The notes: generated by a model not told the origin, from the letters alone. Shown: positions 1 to 10,564, counted from the first letter of the stretch. The stretch: 64,000 bases of DNA from Xanthomonas melonis (GCF_020783655.1 NZ_JAJGQH010000009.1:168902-232901); one strand, 5' to 3'. Numbers and translations: made by a program.

Positions 1-260
1 CGCGTGTGCAAGTCTGCCAGCAGTGTGCACCGCAGTATTTTTAGTCGCCAACGCACTACGTGCTTCCCGGTGGATCCGGCTTCGTCTCCGTACGGGTGGC
101 ACCAGCAACATGATCTTCCACGTAGCACCGCTTTATAACGCGATGCTTATCACGTCCTGTAGTCATCATCATGTTCGCCTATCGTAGCGATCAGAACTAA
201 CGACTTCTCACGCTACCGCTCGCTGGCGATGATTCAGCTCCCTCAACACGAGCTGCCGCC
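1..260. other. upstream region of the catalase gene
   Basis: This stretch lies between the window edge and the first gene. I see no credible coding region on either strand. It must contain the catalase promoter. A short palindrome ATCGTAGCGAT at 181-191 is the only dyad that stands out. It does not have the four-part spacing of an OxyR site, so I do not call it an operator. Confidence 0.4.
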
Positions 261-1784
261 ATGCGCCCTGGATCCCTCATGGTGCTAGCCCTGCTAGCCC
301 CCACGCTGATCGCGCCGCCGGTCTTCGCCCAATCCGCGCTGACCCGCGACAATGGCGCCAAGGTCGGCGACAACCAGAACTCGCAGACCGCCGGTGCCGC
401 CGGTCCGACCTTGCTGCAGGACGTGCAGTTGATCCAGAAGCTGCAGCGCTTCGATCGCGAGCGCATTCCCGAGCGCGTGGTGCATGCGCGCGGCACCGGC
501 GTCAAAGGCGAGTTCACCGCCACCGCCGATCTGTCCAACCTGACCAAGGCCAAGGTGTTCAGCGCTGGCGAAAAAACGCCGGTGTTCGTGCGCTTTTCCT
601 CGGTGGTGCATGGCAACCATTCGCCGGAAACCCTGCGCGACCCGCACGGGTTCGCCACCAAGTTCTACACCAGCGAAGGCAACTGGGACCTGGTCGGCAA
701 CAACTTCCCCACCTTCTTCATCCGCGATGCGATCAAGTTCCCGGACATGGTGCATGCGTTCAAGCCGGATCCGCGCACCAACCTGGACGACGATTCGCGG
801 CGCTTCGATTTCTTCTCGCATGTGCCCGAAGGCACCCGCACGCTGACCCTGCTGTACTCCAATGAAGGCACGCCCGCTGGTTACCGCTTCATGGACGGCA
901 ATGGCGTGCACGCCTACAAGCTGGTCAACGCGCAGGGCGAGGTGCATTACGTCAAGTTCCACTGGAAGACGCTGCAGGGCATCAAGAACCTCGATCCCAA
1001 GCAGGTCGCCGCGGTGCAGGCCAAGGACTACAGCCACCTGACCAACGATCTGGTCGGCGCGATCAAGAAGGGCGACTATCCGAAGTGGGACCTGTACATC
1101 CAGGTGCTCAAGCCCGAAGACCTGGCCAAGTTTGATTTCGACCCGCTCGACGCCACCAAGATCTGGCCCGACGTGCCGGAGCAGAAGGTCGGCCAGATGG
1201 TGTTGAACAAGAACGTGGACAATTTCTTCCAGGAGACCGAGCAGGTCGCGATGGCGCCGGCCAATCTGGTTCCGGGCATCGAGCCGTCGGAAGACCGCCT
1301 GTTGCAGGGTCGCATCTTCTCCTACGCCGACACCCAGCTGTATCGCATCGGTGCCAATGGCCTGAGCCTGCCGGTCAACCGTCCGCGCGTGGCCGTCAAC
1401 AACGGCAACCAGGATGGTCAGGGCAACATCGGCCAGACCACCAGCGGCGTGAATTACGAGCCGAGCCGCCTGGAGCCGCGTCCGCAGGACACCGCGGCGC
1501 GCTACAGCGAACTGCCGCTGTCGGGCACCACCCAGCAGGCCAAGATCGCCCGCGAACAGAACTTCAAGCAGGCAGGCGAGTTGTATCGCTCCTACAGCAA
1601 GAAGGATCGTGCGGACCTGGTGCAGAGCTTCGGCGAGTCGCTTGCCAACACCGACACCGAAAGCAAGCACATCATCCTGTCGTTCCTGTACAAGGCCGAT
1701 CCGGAGTACGGCACCGGCGTGGCCCGCGTCGCCAAGGGCGATCTGGCCCGCGTCAAGCAGCTGGCCTCCAGCCTGCAGGACTGA
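261..1784 (+). CDS. katB: periplasmic haem catalase (KatB type)
   Basis: Monofunctional haem catalase that converts hydrogen peroxide to water and oxygen. The 507-residue product begins with a signal peptide (hydrophobic stretch, cleavage near VFAQS), so it should act in the periplasm. The catalytic His lies in PERVVHARG (about residue 75), the catalytic Asn in DLVGNNFPTFF (about 148), and the proximal haem Tyr in SYADTQLYRIG (about 358). The length of about 480 mature residues fits the small-subunit clade. It is followed by a secreted ankyrin protein, the same pairing as katB-ankB in Pseudomonas aeruginosa. Induction by peroxide is likely but no operator was identified. Confidence 0.95.
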   Translation: MRPGSLMVLALLAPTLIAPPVFAQSALTRDNGAKVGDNQNSQTAGAAGPTLLQDVQLIQKLQRFDRERIPERVVHARGTGVKGEFTATADLSNLTKAKVFSAGEKTPVFVRFSSVVHGNHSPETLRDPHGFATKFYTSEGNWDLVGNNFPTFFIRDAIKFPDMVHAFKPDPRTNLDDDSRRFDFFSHVPEGTRTLTLLYSNEGTPAGYRFMDGNGVHAYKLVNAQGEVHYVKFHWKTLQGIKNLDPKQVAAVQAKDYSHLTNDLVGAIKKGDYPKWDLYIQVLKPEDLAKFDFDPLDATKIWPDVPEQKVGQMVLNKNVDNFFQETEQVAMAPANLVPGIEPSEDRLLQGRIFSYADTQLYRIGANGLSLPVNRPRVAVNNGNQDGQGNIGQTTSGVNYEPSRLEPRPQDTAARYSELPLSGTTQQAKIAREQNFKQAGELYRSYSKKDRADLVQSFGESLANTDTESKHIILSFLYKADPEYGTGVARVAKGDLARVKQLASSLQD

Positions 1785-1840
1785 TCCACCCGACGGCATC
1801 GCGGCCGGGCCGCGGTGCCGTCCTTGTTCAGGAGAGTGCC

Positions 1841-2404
1841 ATGCGCACGCTGATGTTGGTCTTGCTGAGCGCGATCAGCGCGCCAGCCATGGCCGCCCCG
1901 CCGGCAGCGGCACCGACCGCCGCGGCAAGCCCCGAGCAGATCAAGCGGCAACTGCGCGAGTATTTCTTCGATGCCGCGCGCGCAGGCCGCCAGGACATGC
2001 TGGCCGAATTCATCCGCTCGCACTACGACCTCAATACCCGCGACGAGAAGGGCTACACCGCACTGATCCTGGCCGCCTATCACGGCCAGCGGCCGGCGGT
2101 GGAACAACTGCTCAGTGCCGGAGCCGACCCCTGCGCACAGGACAAGCGCGGCAACACCGCATTGATGGGGGCGATCTTCAAGGGCGAACTGGCGATCGCC
2201 AAGCGCCTGATGCAGGCCGATTGCGCACCCGACCAGCGCAACAATGCCGGACAGACTGCGGCCATGTACGCGGCACTGTTCCAGCGCACCGACGTGCTCA
2301 AGGACCTGGCGGCCAAGGGCGCGGATCTCAGCCTCAAGGACGGCCAGGGCAACGACGTGACCAAGCTGCAACGCGGCGAGTTCGCCACTGCTCCGGCGCG
2401 CTGA
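1841..2404 (+). CDS. secreted ankyrin-repeat protein, katB partner
   Basis: A 187-residue protein with an N-terminal signal peptide (cleavage near AMAAPPA), an alanine/proline linker, then ankyrin repeats from about residue 50 to 165. Repeat cores are visible as KGYTALILAAYHG, RGNTALMGAIFKG and NAGQTAAMYAAL. It starts 56 bp after katB with a GGAGAG ribosome site, so the two are probably co-transcribed. In Pseudomonas the equivalent AnkB is needed for full periplasmic catalase activity, and a similar supporting role is inferred here. It has no enzymatic motif. Confidence 0.85.
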   Translation: MRTLMLVLLSAISAPAMAAPPAAAPTAAASPEQIKRQLREYFFDAARAGRQDMLAEFIRSHYDLNTRDEKGYTALILAAYHGQRPAVEQLLSAGADPCAQDKRGNTALMGAIFKGELAIAKRLMQADCAPDQRNNAGQTAAMYAALFQRTDVLKDLAAKGADLSLKDGQGNDVTKLQRGEFATAPAR

Positions 2405-3121
2405 GCGCGCCGCTGTGGTGTCGGCGTTCCTGCGTGCGGCCAGCCGATGCATCGACAGACCGGTTGCGCACCGCCTGGGTAAGTCGTCGGCCCGTATCCC
2501 GCCTCGTGCTGGGGCGATCATTCACGGCGGACCCGGCGCGACGGCGTCGCCAGCCCAAACGTGGTTCCACTGAGCACCGGGGTGCATCCCGGTCAGCCGA
2601 CAGCGGTGGCGACGGCGCGTTCCGACAGAGCGGCAGTCGACGCCAGCGCAATCGCGCAGCGCCGACAGCGATACGAGCCGCCGCCGAGGACGTCGCCTGC
2701 CTTGGACGGCGCCGTCGACCGTTCGCTGTGGATCCGCGTGCGGGCCTGCAAGCACCGACCTCCGAGGGCCAAGCGGCGCTGGTCACCGGCGACTGCGTCG
2801 CTGCCCGGGGAGAGGGTCGGCATACCGGATCGGCACCGCCACCGGCGACTGCACAGAAGCGTTCGCACGCTATCACCTCCCGCTGCATCGGCCGTCGGTT
2901 TTCCGCCGCTACCGTGTTGAAACCTTGGCGGATGTGGTGGCGTCGCTGCCGCCGCGTCAGGAAAATTCCGACGCCTACTGCGAGGTGCGCCAAGGCTTTG
3001 ACATAAAACTGAGCGTCCGCTGACTTGGCCGAAAAGCCCTGGAAAAACCGCGCAAAAAAGAGTTCAAGAACCGTCCGGGAAAGCCGATGCTGCAGCTATC
3101 GCACCTTGGAACCCCCGGACC
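2405..3121. other. 717-bp intergenic region, nothing recognised
   Basis: Several open frames cross this stretch on both strands, but they are arginine-rich, low-complexity translations typical of shadow frames in GC-rich DNA, and none has a convincing ribosome site. I see no tRNA, strong terminator or repeat. It ends with the upstream region of the small membrane protein at 3122. Confidence 0.5.
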
Positions 3122-3346
3122 ATGAAGCTCGATCCTTCCATTCCCTTCCTGATGTCGCTGCTGGCCATGGTGCTGTGCACCGCCACTGCCGTCGTCGCGT
3201 TGGTGTTCGGCCAGGTGCACGTGCTGGCGACTTCGTGGACCTTCTATGCGGTGATGGGCACGGCCCTGATCACCCTGGTCGCGTCGTACCACGCACTCGG
3301 CAAGCCGCTGAGCGCCGAAGAGCGCGTGGGCTTCCGCAACCCCTGA
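3122..3346 (+). CDS. small two-helix membrane protein, unknown function
   Basis: A 74-residue protein with two predicted membrane helices, at about residues 8-30 and 38-60, and a short charged tail (EERVGFRNP). I do not recognise the family. It is a lone gene with about 700 bp empty before it and two hairpins directly after its stop, so it looks like a monocistronic unit. Codon use matches the surrounding genes. Confidence 0.65.
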   Translation: MKLDPSIPFLMSLLAMVLCTATAVVALVFGQVHVLATSWTFYAVMGTALITLVASYHALGKPLSAEERVGFRNP

Positions 3347-3360
3347 TCGCGGTCTGTCCA

Positions 3361-3401
3361 GGCAGGCGCGCGCCGCCTGCCCGTGCAGCCCACGAGGCTG
3401 C
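3361..3401 (+). terminator. two adjacent hairpins after the small membrane protein
   Basis: The first hairpin (3361-3381) has 8-bp arms GGCAGGCG/CGCCTGCC around 5 nt. The second (3385-3401) has arms GCAGCC/GGCTGC around 5 nt and is followed by AAGTTT. They begin 14 bp after the stop at 3346. The T-run is poor, so intrinsic termination is likely but not certain. Confidence 0.5.
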
Positions 3402-3789
3402 AAGTTTCACTGACCATGCCCCTGCCGCTCCTGGCCGCGCAGCGCCGACAGGCATCTTGCCCGTTCAAGGACATCCAGCCCGATGACCTGTGGCTGGCGG
3501 CCGGCGGAACACGACAGCGCCAGGCGGTCGCATGCGCCGCCGGTTTCGGCAGGTGGCCTCCCCCGCGGCATCCGTATCAACTGCCCCGTCAGCCGATCCA
3601 CCGCCACGTGGAGCGGGTGCACCCGGGCAGGAAATGGGCGGCCGGGTGCGCCGCCTGGCCGGTAACGCTCATGCAGCGCCCCATTCGTCGCGCACCCATC
3701 ACCCCGCACCGCCGCAGATTCATCGACGCCCGTGTAAGCTGTTGATCCTGCTTCGCATTCCAATGGCTGCCTGCCGTGGCCAATCGTCG
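3402..3789. other. region upstream of dusA, nothing recognised
   Basis: The dusA reading frame stays open upstream as far as 3490, but that part is low-complexity and lacks family similarity, so I treat it as non-coding. No other gene or repeat is seen beyond the hairpins listed separately. Confidence 0.4.
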
Positions 3790-4794
<1,005 letters not shown>

Positions 4795-5043
4795 ATGGCC
4801 CGCGGCTTGCATTAGTTCGCCCGGCAAGGGATCCGCTGGCCGTTCTGGTCAGGACGAGGGGATCGATAGGCACGATACCGCGTTCATTTGGCTGAATGGC
4901 GTTAACACCGTGCTAAAAAGTTCAGATCGGATTCACTCCACAAAATCAAGAATTTGGCTCGATTCTGGTACCGGGCAACAGTGTGATACGTTGCCGATTT
5001 CACGAATTTTGAATGTTCCTGAACAACCCGCTAGGATTCAGCT

Positions 5044-5409
5044 GTGACCTATTCCGCCTGCCGCGCTCGCTACACCGCCCTGGTCGCCCTCTGGGTCGCC
5101 ATGGCCGCGCCGTCGGCGTGGGGGCAGGGCTATCCGCCAATGGGCCAGGGCGGGCGCGAGGCCATGCCGGCCTCGGCGCGCGGCAGCAGCCGGACCTTGT
5201 CGGACACCATCCGGCATGTGCAGCGCTCCACCGGTGGACAGATCCTGGGTGCCGAACGCGTGCCGTTCGACGGCGGCAATCTCAACCGGGTCAAGTACAT
5301 GAAGGATGGGCGCGTGCACACGGTGTACGAGTCGGAACAACAGAGCCAGGCCCAGCCGTCGCGCATGCCGCCGCCCTCCGACACGCCACCACGCGACGAT
5401 AACCACTGA
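5044..5409 (+). CDS. secreted PepSY-like protein upstream of phoPQ
   Basis: A 121-residue exported protein (signal peptide ending near SAWGQG) with a compact PepSY-like region at about residues 48-98: RTLSDTIRHVQRSTGG, then ILGAERV and VKYMKDGRVHTVYE. The C-terminus is Pro/Gln-rich. It starts with GTG at 5044 and precedes the phoP start by 72 bp in the same direction. PepSY proteins often sit beside two-component systems and may modulate the sensor from the periplasm. That role is inferred from position. Confidence 0.75.
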   Translation: MTYSACRARYTALVALWVAMAAPSAWGQGYPPMGQGGREAMPASARGSSRTLSDTIRHVQRSTGGQILGAERVPFDGGNLNRVKYMKDGRVHTVYESEQQSQAQPSRMPPPSDTPPRDDNH

Positions 5410-5481
5410 GCGTGGATAGTTAGGCGTTCAGTCTCATAAATTCCCCCGGCCGCTGGCCGCCAACGTAACTAGGGAGAGTGC

Positions 5482-6165
5482 ATGCGTATTCTTTTGGTCG
5501 AAGACGAAGCTCCGCTGCGCGAGACCCTTGCCGCGCGCCTGAAGCGTGAAGGCTTTGCTGTCGACGCCGCACAGGACGGCGAAGAAGGCCTGTACATGGG
5601 ACGCGAGGTGCCGTTCGACGTCGGCATCATCGATCTGGGCCTGCCCAAGATGTCGGGCATGGAGTTGATCAAGGCGTTGCGCGACGAAGGCAAGAAATTC
5701 CCGGTGCTGATCCTCACGGCGCGCTCGAGCTGGCAGGACAAGGTCGAAGGCCTCAAGCAGGGCGCCGACGATTACCTGGTCAAGCCCTTCCACGTCGAGG
5801 AACTACTGGCTCGGGTCAATGCACTGCTGCGCCGTGCCGCTGGCTGGAGCAAGCCGACGCTGGAATGCGGGCCGGTGGCGTTGGATCTGGCTGCACAGAC
5901 GGTCAGCGTCAATGGCGCCAATGTCGATCTGACCAGCTATGAGTACAAGGTGCTGGAGTATCTGATGATGCATGCCGGCGAACTGGTCTCCAAGGCCGAC
6001 CTGACCGAGCACATCTACCAGCAGGATTTCGATCGCGATTCCAATGTGCTGGAAGTGTTCATCGGGCGTCTGCGCAAGAAGCTCGACCCCGATGGCGAGT
6101 TGAAGCCCATCGAGACCGTACGCGGCCGCGGCTATCGCTTCGCCATCCCGCGCACCGAAGGCTGA
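5482..6165 (+). CDS. phoP: OmpR-family response regulator PhoP
   Basis: DNA-binding response regulator of 227 residues. The receiver domain (1-115) has the acidic pair EDE, the phospho-acceptor Asp in IIDLGLPKMSG (about 51) and the conserved Lys in VKPFH. A winged-helix domain (125-223) ends in GRGYRF. The ATG is preceded by GGGAGAG. It is followed 31 bp later by the PhoQ-type kinase, forming one operon with the PepSY gene. In Xanthomonas oryzae PhoPQ responds to divalent cations and controls virulence regulators. That function is transferred from family knowledge. Confidence 0.92.
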   Translation: MRILLVEDEAPLRETLAARLKREGFAVDAAQDGEEGLYMGREVPFDVGIIDLGLPKMSGMELIKALRDEGKKFPVLILTARSSWQDKVEGLKQGADDYLVKPFHVEELLARVNALLRRAAGWSKPTLECGPVALDLAAQTVSVNGANVDLTSYEYKVLEYLMMHAGELVSKADLTEHIYQQDFDRDSNVLEVFIGRLRKKLDPDGELKPIETVRGRGYRFAIPRTEG

Positions 6166-6196
6166 GCCTGCGCAGCGGCAAGCAGGAAGACCTTAG

Positions 6197-7612
6197 GTGT
6201 CGGTGCGCTCCAAGTGGTACAAACGCTGGCGGCCGCGCTCCCTGCAGGCGCGTCAGCTGCTGGCCGCCAGCCTCAGCCTGGTGGCTTTCCTGGCGCTGGC
6301 CGGCTATGCGCTGGATGTGGCATTCGCCGACACGGCCGAGCGCAATCTGCGCGAACGGCTGAAGAACTACGCCTCCGCCTACGCGGCCAATATCGATTTC
6401 GTTCGCGACGGCTCGCTGTATATCGGCGGGCAGCCGCCCGATCCGCGCTTCGATGTACCTGGTGGCGGGCTGTATGTCGAGGTGGTGCGCCCGGACGAGA
6501 GCTGGACCTCGATGTCGGCCGAGGGGCCCAACATTCCGCACGGTCGCATGCTCGAACCGCGCCAGGAAGAGTTCATCGGCCCGTTGGAGATGACCCAGAT
6601 CGACGGCAGCGTCGGGCAGGTCTACCGCTACGGGCTGGGAGTGAGTTACGTCGAGCGCGAGCATGGCGGCGAGATTCCGTACACCATCTACGTGATGGAA
6701 GATGCGCGCTCGATGGGTGCGCAGCTGCGTGTGTTCCGCGGCGCGGTCTGGTTCTACCTCGGTAGCGCCGGCGTGGTGCTGCTGGTGTTGCAGGCTTTCA
6801 TCCTGCAATGGAGCCTGCGTCCGTTGCGGCGGGTGATCAACGAGTTGACCAAGGTGCAGCGCGGTGAAATCCAGCGCATGAGCGAGCAGCATCCGCGCGA
6901 ACTGGAGCCGCTGACCGAAAGCATCAACGCCTTCATCGAAAGCGAGCGCGATAATCTGGATCGTCAGCGCAATACGCTGGCCGACCTCGCGCACAGCCTC
7001 AAGACGCCGATCGCGGTGTTGCGCACACAGCTGGACAGCGGCGCCTCCGAGCGCGATCTGCATGAGGAGATGGACGTGCAGCTGCGTCGCATGAACGATC
7101 TGGTGTCGTATCAGCTGGCGCGCGCCGCCTCCAGCGGCCACAAGCTGTTCGCCGCCCCGTTGCCGATCGAGCCCACCGCCGAAGAGATCGTGCGCGGGCT
7201 GGAGAAGGTGTATTCGGCCAAGGGCGTGCTGTGCGAATTCGATATCTCTGCGGAGGCGCGCTTCCACGGCGAACCGGGCGACCTGCAGGAGTTGCTCGGC
7301 AACCTGCTGGAGAATGGCTTCAAGTGGGCACGCAGCCGGGTGCTGCTGACCGCCCAGCCGGGCCCCACCACCGGAAGCCGGCGTGCCGGCCTGATCCTGT
7401 CGGTGGAAGACGATGGGCCCGGCATCGCGCCGGAGGACGTGGCCAAGATCCTGCAGCGCGGGGTGCGCGGCGATGAGCGCGTGCATGGGCATGGCATCGG
7501 CATGTCGATCGTGCAGGACCTGATCAAGGCCTATCGCGGCGAACTGCAGGTGGTGCGCTCGCAGGAACTGGGCGGCGCGCGTTTCGATGTGACCCTGCCG
7601 CCGGGACTGTGA
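6197..7612 (+). CDS. phoQ: PhoQ-type sensor histidine kinase
   Basis: Membrane kinase partner of PhoP, 471 residues, starting with GTG. There are two membrane helices (about 20-40 and 178-202) around a periplasmic sensor of about 135 residues rich in acidic patches. A HAMP-like linker follows, then the dimerisation box LADLAHSLKTPIAVLR with the phosphorylated His (about 267), and the ATP domain with N-box NLLENGFKWA, EDDGPGIAPEDV and HGHGIGMSIV. SLKTP instead of ELRTP at the His box is the PhoQ form. The stop is at 7612, with only a weak CCGGC/GCCGG hairpin after it. Confidence 0.92.
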   Translation: MSVRSKWYKRWRPRSLQARQLLAASLSLVAFLALAGYALDVAFADTAERNLRERLKNYASAYAANIDFVRDGSLYIGGQPPDPRFDVPGGGLYVEVVRPDESWTSMSAEGPNIPHGRMLEPRQEEFIGPLEMTQIDGSVGQVYRYGLGVSYVEREHGGEIPYTIYVMEDARSMGAQLRVFRGAVWFYLGSAGVVLLVLQAFILQWSLRPLRRVINELTKVQRGEIQRMSEQHPRELEPLTESINAFIESERDNLDRQRNTLADLAHSLKTPIAVLRTQLDSGASERDLHEEMDVQLRRMNDLVSYQLARAASSGHKLFAAPLPIEPTAEEIVRGLEKVYSAKGVLCEFDISAEARFHGEPGDLQELLGNLLENGFKWARSRVLLTAQPGPTTGSRRAGLILSVEDDGPGIAPEDVAKILQRGVRGDERVHGHGIGMSIVQDLIKAYRGELQVVRSQELGGARFDVTLPPGL

Positions 7613-7735
7613 CGGCCGGCGCAGCCGGATGAACTCTTCGGCAACGGTGCCTGGTGCCCGGACAACCGTTTAACGCCTCGTGCGTTGGCTTGACCATACT
7701 TGTCCGATCTGCAGGCAGTTGCGATGGAGAACCGC

Positions 7736-9316
7736 ATGTTCGAGTGCGTGGGACGGGCGCCTGGCACGGAGACGCGCTACGCAGTGATACGGCGCTGGAG
7801 CGCCGCATTGCTGCTTGCCGGCTGCGCAGGTGCAACGGTGGGCCGCGCCGCCGAAGCGCCGGTGACGGCAACGCAGACGCGCTGGCTGCAGCGTGCCACC
7901 TATGGCGTGGACGCCGAGAGCGCCAGCCAGCTGCAGCGCCTCGGTCGCGCGCGCTATGCCGCAGCGCTGCTGCAGCCCAGCGACGATGCGGTGTTACCGG
8001 AGCCGGTGCGTGCGCAATTGCAGCGTTTCGATGCGCTGCACACGCCGCTGGTCGCCTTGCTGACCCAGTACGAGGCCGACAAGCTGCGACTGCAGGCCAT
8101 GCCCGACGGCGACGAGAAGACGGCTCTGCGCAAGGAGTGGCAGGCGCGTGGCGGACAGATGCTCAGCCAGGCCCGTCAGGCCCAGTTGCTGCGTGCGGTG
8201 TACGCGCCGGATCAGTTGCGTGAGCAGCTGGTGTGGTTCTGGCTCAATCACTTCAGCGTGTATGCCAACAAAGGGCGCGTGAAGTGGATGGCAGCCGACT
8301 TCATGGAGAACGCGATTCGTCCCAACGCCACCGGTCGGTTCGCCGATCTGGTGATGGCGACGCTGCAAAGCCCGGCGATGCTGGAGTATCTGGACAATGC
8401 CAAGAATGCCAAGGGCAAGGTCAACGAGAACTACGCGCGCGAACTGATGGAACTGCACACGCTCGGTGTGCACGGCGGCTACACGCAGCAGGACGTGCAG
8501 CAGCTGGCGCTGATACTCACCGGTGCCGGCCTGGTCCCGATCAAGGCAGACGGTGCGCCGCCATTGTCGGCGACCAGGCCCGGCCAGCCGGCGGTCGTGC
8601 GCAGGGGCTTGTTCGAATTCAATCCTGCCCGCCACCAGCCTGGTGACAAGCGCTTGCTCGGCCAGCGCGTCGCCGCAGGTGGGCTGGATGAGATCGAACA
8701 GGCGGTGCACCTGCTGGTGCGCCAGCCGGCGTGCGCGCGTTTCGTGTCGCAGCGCCTGGCGGAGTATTTCGTGAGCGATACGCCGCCGCCTGCCCTGGTC
8801 GCGCGCATGGCCGACAGTTTCCAGCGCAGCGACGGTGATATCGCCGCAGTGATGCAGGCCATGCTGGCCTCTGCTGAATTCGTCCAGGCGCAACCACGCA
8901 AGTTCAAGGATCCCAATCGTTTCGTGGTGTCGGCGATGCGGCTGGCCTACGACGGTCAGCCGGTGATCAATGCCGGCCCGATGGTCAGTTGGGTACAGCA
9001 ACTGGGCGAGCCGCTGTTCGGACGCATCACCCCGGATGGATGGTCGCTGCAATCGCAGGCGTGGACCAGCTCGGGACAACTGGCACGCCGGTTCGAAGTG
9101 GCGCGCGCGCTGGGCAGTGGGCCCAAACAGCTGTTCAGACGCGACGGCGACACCACTACGCCACTGCCCCCACTGATGCAGATCGAGATGCGTGCGTCGT
9201 ATCGCTGGTTGGCGCCATCGCTGTCGGCGGGCACGCGCCAGGCACTGCAGCAGGCGCGCTCGCCGGCGGAATGGAATGGCTTTCTATTGTCTTCTCCGGA
9301 TTTCAATTACCGCTGA
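7736..9316 (+). CDS. DUF1800 secreted protein
   Basis: A 526-residue protein of the DUF1800 family. A hydrophobic export segment (WSAALLLAGCAGATVG) ends near GRAAEAP. Family landmarks are LQRATYGVD, LVWFWLNHFSVY, KARELMELHTLG-like text (NYARELMELHTLGVHGGYTQ), and C-terminal FKDPNRFV and SSPDFNYR. The ATG at 7736 is preceded by GGAGA at 5 nt. Another ATG at 7724 and a TTG at 7700 are less well placed. It is followed 41 bp later by a DUF1501 gene, the usual partner in many bacteria. The biochemical role of the pair is unknown. Confidence 0.85.
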   Translation: MFECVGRAPGTETRYAVIRRWSAALLLAGCAGATVGRAAEAPVTATQTRWLQRATYGVDAESASQLQRLGRARYAAALLQPSDDAVLPEPVRAQLQRFDALHTPLVALLTQYEADKLRLQAMPDGDEKTALRKEWQARGGQMLSQARQAQLLRAVYAPDQLREQLVWFWLNHFSVYANKGRVKWMAADFMENAIRPNATGRFADLVMATLQSPAMLEYLDNAKNAKGKVNENYARELMELHTLGVHGGYTQQDVQQLALILTGAGLVPIKADGAPPLSATRPGQPAVVRRGLFEFNPARHQPGDKRLLGQRVAAGGLDEIEQAVHLLVRQPACARFVSQRLAEYFVSDTPPPALVARMADSFQRSDGDIAAVMQAMLASAEFVQAQPRKFKDPNRFVVSAMRLAYDGQPVINAGPMVSWVQQLGEPLFGRITPDGWSLQSQAWTSSGQLARRFEVARALGSGPKQLFRRDGDTTTPLPPLMQIEMRASYRWLAPSLSAGTRQALQQARSPAEWNGFLLSSPDFNYR

Positions 9317-9357
9317 TGCACCGCATGCGGTGCGGTCACCGTCGCAGGAGGACATCC

Positions 9358-10542
9358 ATGCAACGTCGTCAATTTCTACTCGCCTCTGCCGCCGCTGCGA
9401 GCCTGCCCTGGGCCGGCCGTCTGTTCGCCGCACCACGCGACAGCGCCCGCTTGCTGGTGGTGTTCCTGCGCGGTGGCTACGACAGCAACAATCTGCTGGT
9501 CCCTTATGGCAGCGACTTCTATTACCAATCGCGGCCCACGCTGGCGATCGCGCGGCCGGATCCGGCCAACGCCAGCAGCGCCATCGCACTGGATGCGCAG
9601 TGGGGATTGAACCCGGTGATGCGCGAGGCCTTGCTGCCATTGTGGCAGCGCGGGCAGCTGGCCTTCGTGCCGTTTGCCGGCACCGACGACACCTCGCGTA
9701 GCCATTTCGAAACCCAGGACGACATCGAATCCGGCCAGGCCGGCAAACACCGCGACTACCGGTCCGGCTTCATGGCGCGGTTGTCGGGCGTGCTCAGCGC
9801 GGTGCCGGCGATCGCCTTCACCGATTCGCTGCCACTGACCTTCCAGGGCGGCGGCGATCTGCCCAATGTTTCGTTGCGGGGAATCGGCAAGGGCGGGCTG
9901 GATGCGCGGCAGGCGCAGATCCTGGCGCAGATGTACGAGGCCACACCGTTGGCCGCCGCCGCGCGCGACGGCCTGGCCTTGCGTCAGCAGGTCACCGCGC
10001 AGCTGCGCGAGGAGATGGAGCAGGCCGGCCGTGGCGCCGCCAGCGCGCGGACATTTGCCGATGAAACCCGACGCATGGCGAGTCTGATGCGCGAGCGTTA
10101 TCGCCTGGGATTCGTCGATGTCGGCGGTTGGGATACGCATGCCAACCAGGGCAGCGTGACGGGCGGGCTGGCCAACAACCTGCGCAACCTCAGCGAGGGA
10201 CTGGCGGCATACGCCGACGCCCTGGGGCCGGCCTGGAACGAGACCGTGGTGGTCGTCATTTCCGAGTTCGGCCGCACCTTCCGCGAGAACGGCAGCAAGG
10301 GCACCGACCATGGCCACGGCACCGCGTACTGGGTGTTGGGCGGTCGCGTGCGCGGCGGTCGCATCGCCGGCGAGCAGGTCGCGGTCGAACAGGCGCAGCT
10401 GCTGCAGAACCGCGACTATCCGGTGCTGACCAACTACCGCAGCCTGTTCGGTGGCGTGCTGCAGCGGCTGTGGGGGCTGTCGCCGGCGCAGCTGGAGCGC
10501 GTGTTTCCGGGGGCCGCGCCGCGGGATCTTGGCTTGGTGTAA
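9358..10542 (+). CDS. DUF1501 Tat-exported protein
   Basis: A 394-residue DUF1501 protein, a family related to sulfatase/alkaline phosphatase folds. The N-terminus MQRRQFLLASAAAASLPWAG has a twin-arginine motif (RRQFL) and a cleavage site near LFAAP, so folded export is likely. The core has VVFLRGGYDSNNLLVP, DVGGWDTHANQG, VVVISEFGRTFRENG and TDHGHG, which are the conserved Asp/His stretches of the family. GCAGGAGG stands 7 nt before the ATG. It is paired with the DUF1800 gene. Its stop is 22 bp from the end of mtfA on the other strand. Confidence 0.87.
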   Translation: MQRRQFLLASAAAASLPWAGRLFAAPRDSARLLVVFLRGGYDSNNLLVPYGSDFYYQSRPTLAIARPDPANASSAIALDAQWGLNPVMREALLPLWQRGQLAFVPFAGTDDTSRSHFETQDDIESGQAGKHRDYRSGFMARLSGVLSAVPAIAFTDSLPLTFQGGGDLPNVSLRGIGKGGLDARQAQILAQMYEATPLAAAARDGLALRQQVTAQLREEMEQAGRGAASARTFADETRRMASLMRERYRLGFVDVGGWDTHANQGSVTGGLANNLRNLSEGLAAYADALGPAWNETVVVVISEFGRTFRENGSKGTDHGHGTAYWVLGGRVRGGRIAGEQVAVEQAQLLQNRDYPVLTNYRSLFGGVLQRLWGLSPAQLERVFPGAAPRDLGLV

Positions 10543-10564
10543 ACGATGTAATCGCGCGGCGATC

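Noticed and set aside
170..195. OxyR operator upstream of the catalase
   Set aside because: Only one short palindrome; the four ATAG-like elements with proper spacing are missing.
294..1799. 501-codon antisense frame over the catalase gene
   Set aside because: Shadow frame caused by GC3 bias; the sense strand encodes an unmistakable catalase.
2405..3121. Several 77-119-codon ORFs between the ankyrin gene and the small membrane protein
   Set aside because: Mutually overlapping, Arg/Pro-rich, without ribosome sites or recognisable motifs.
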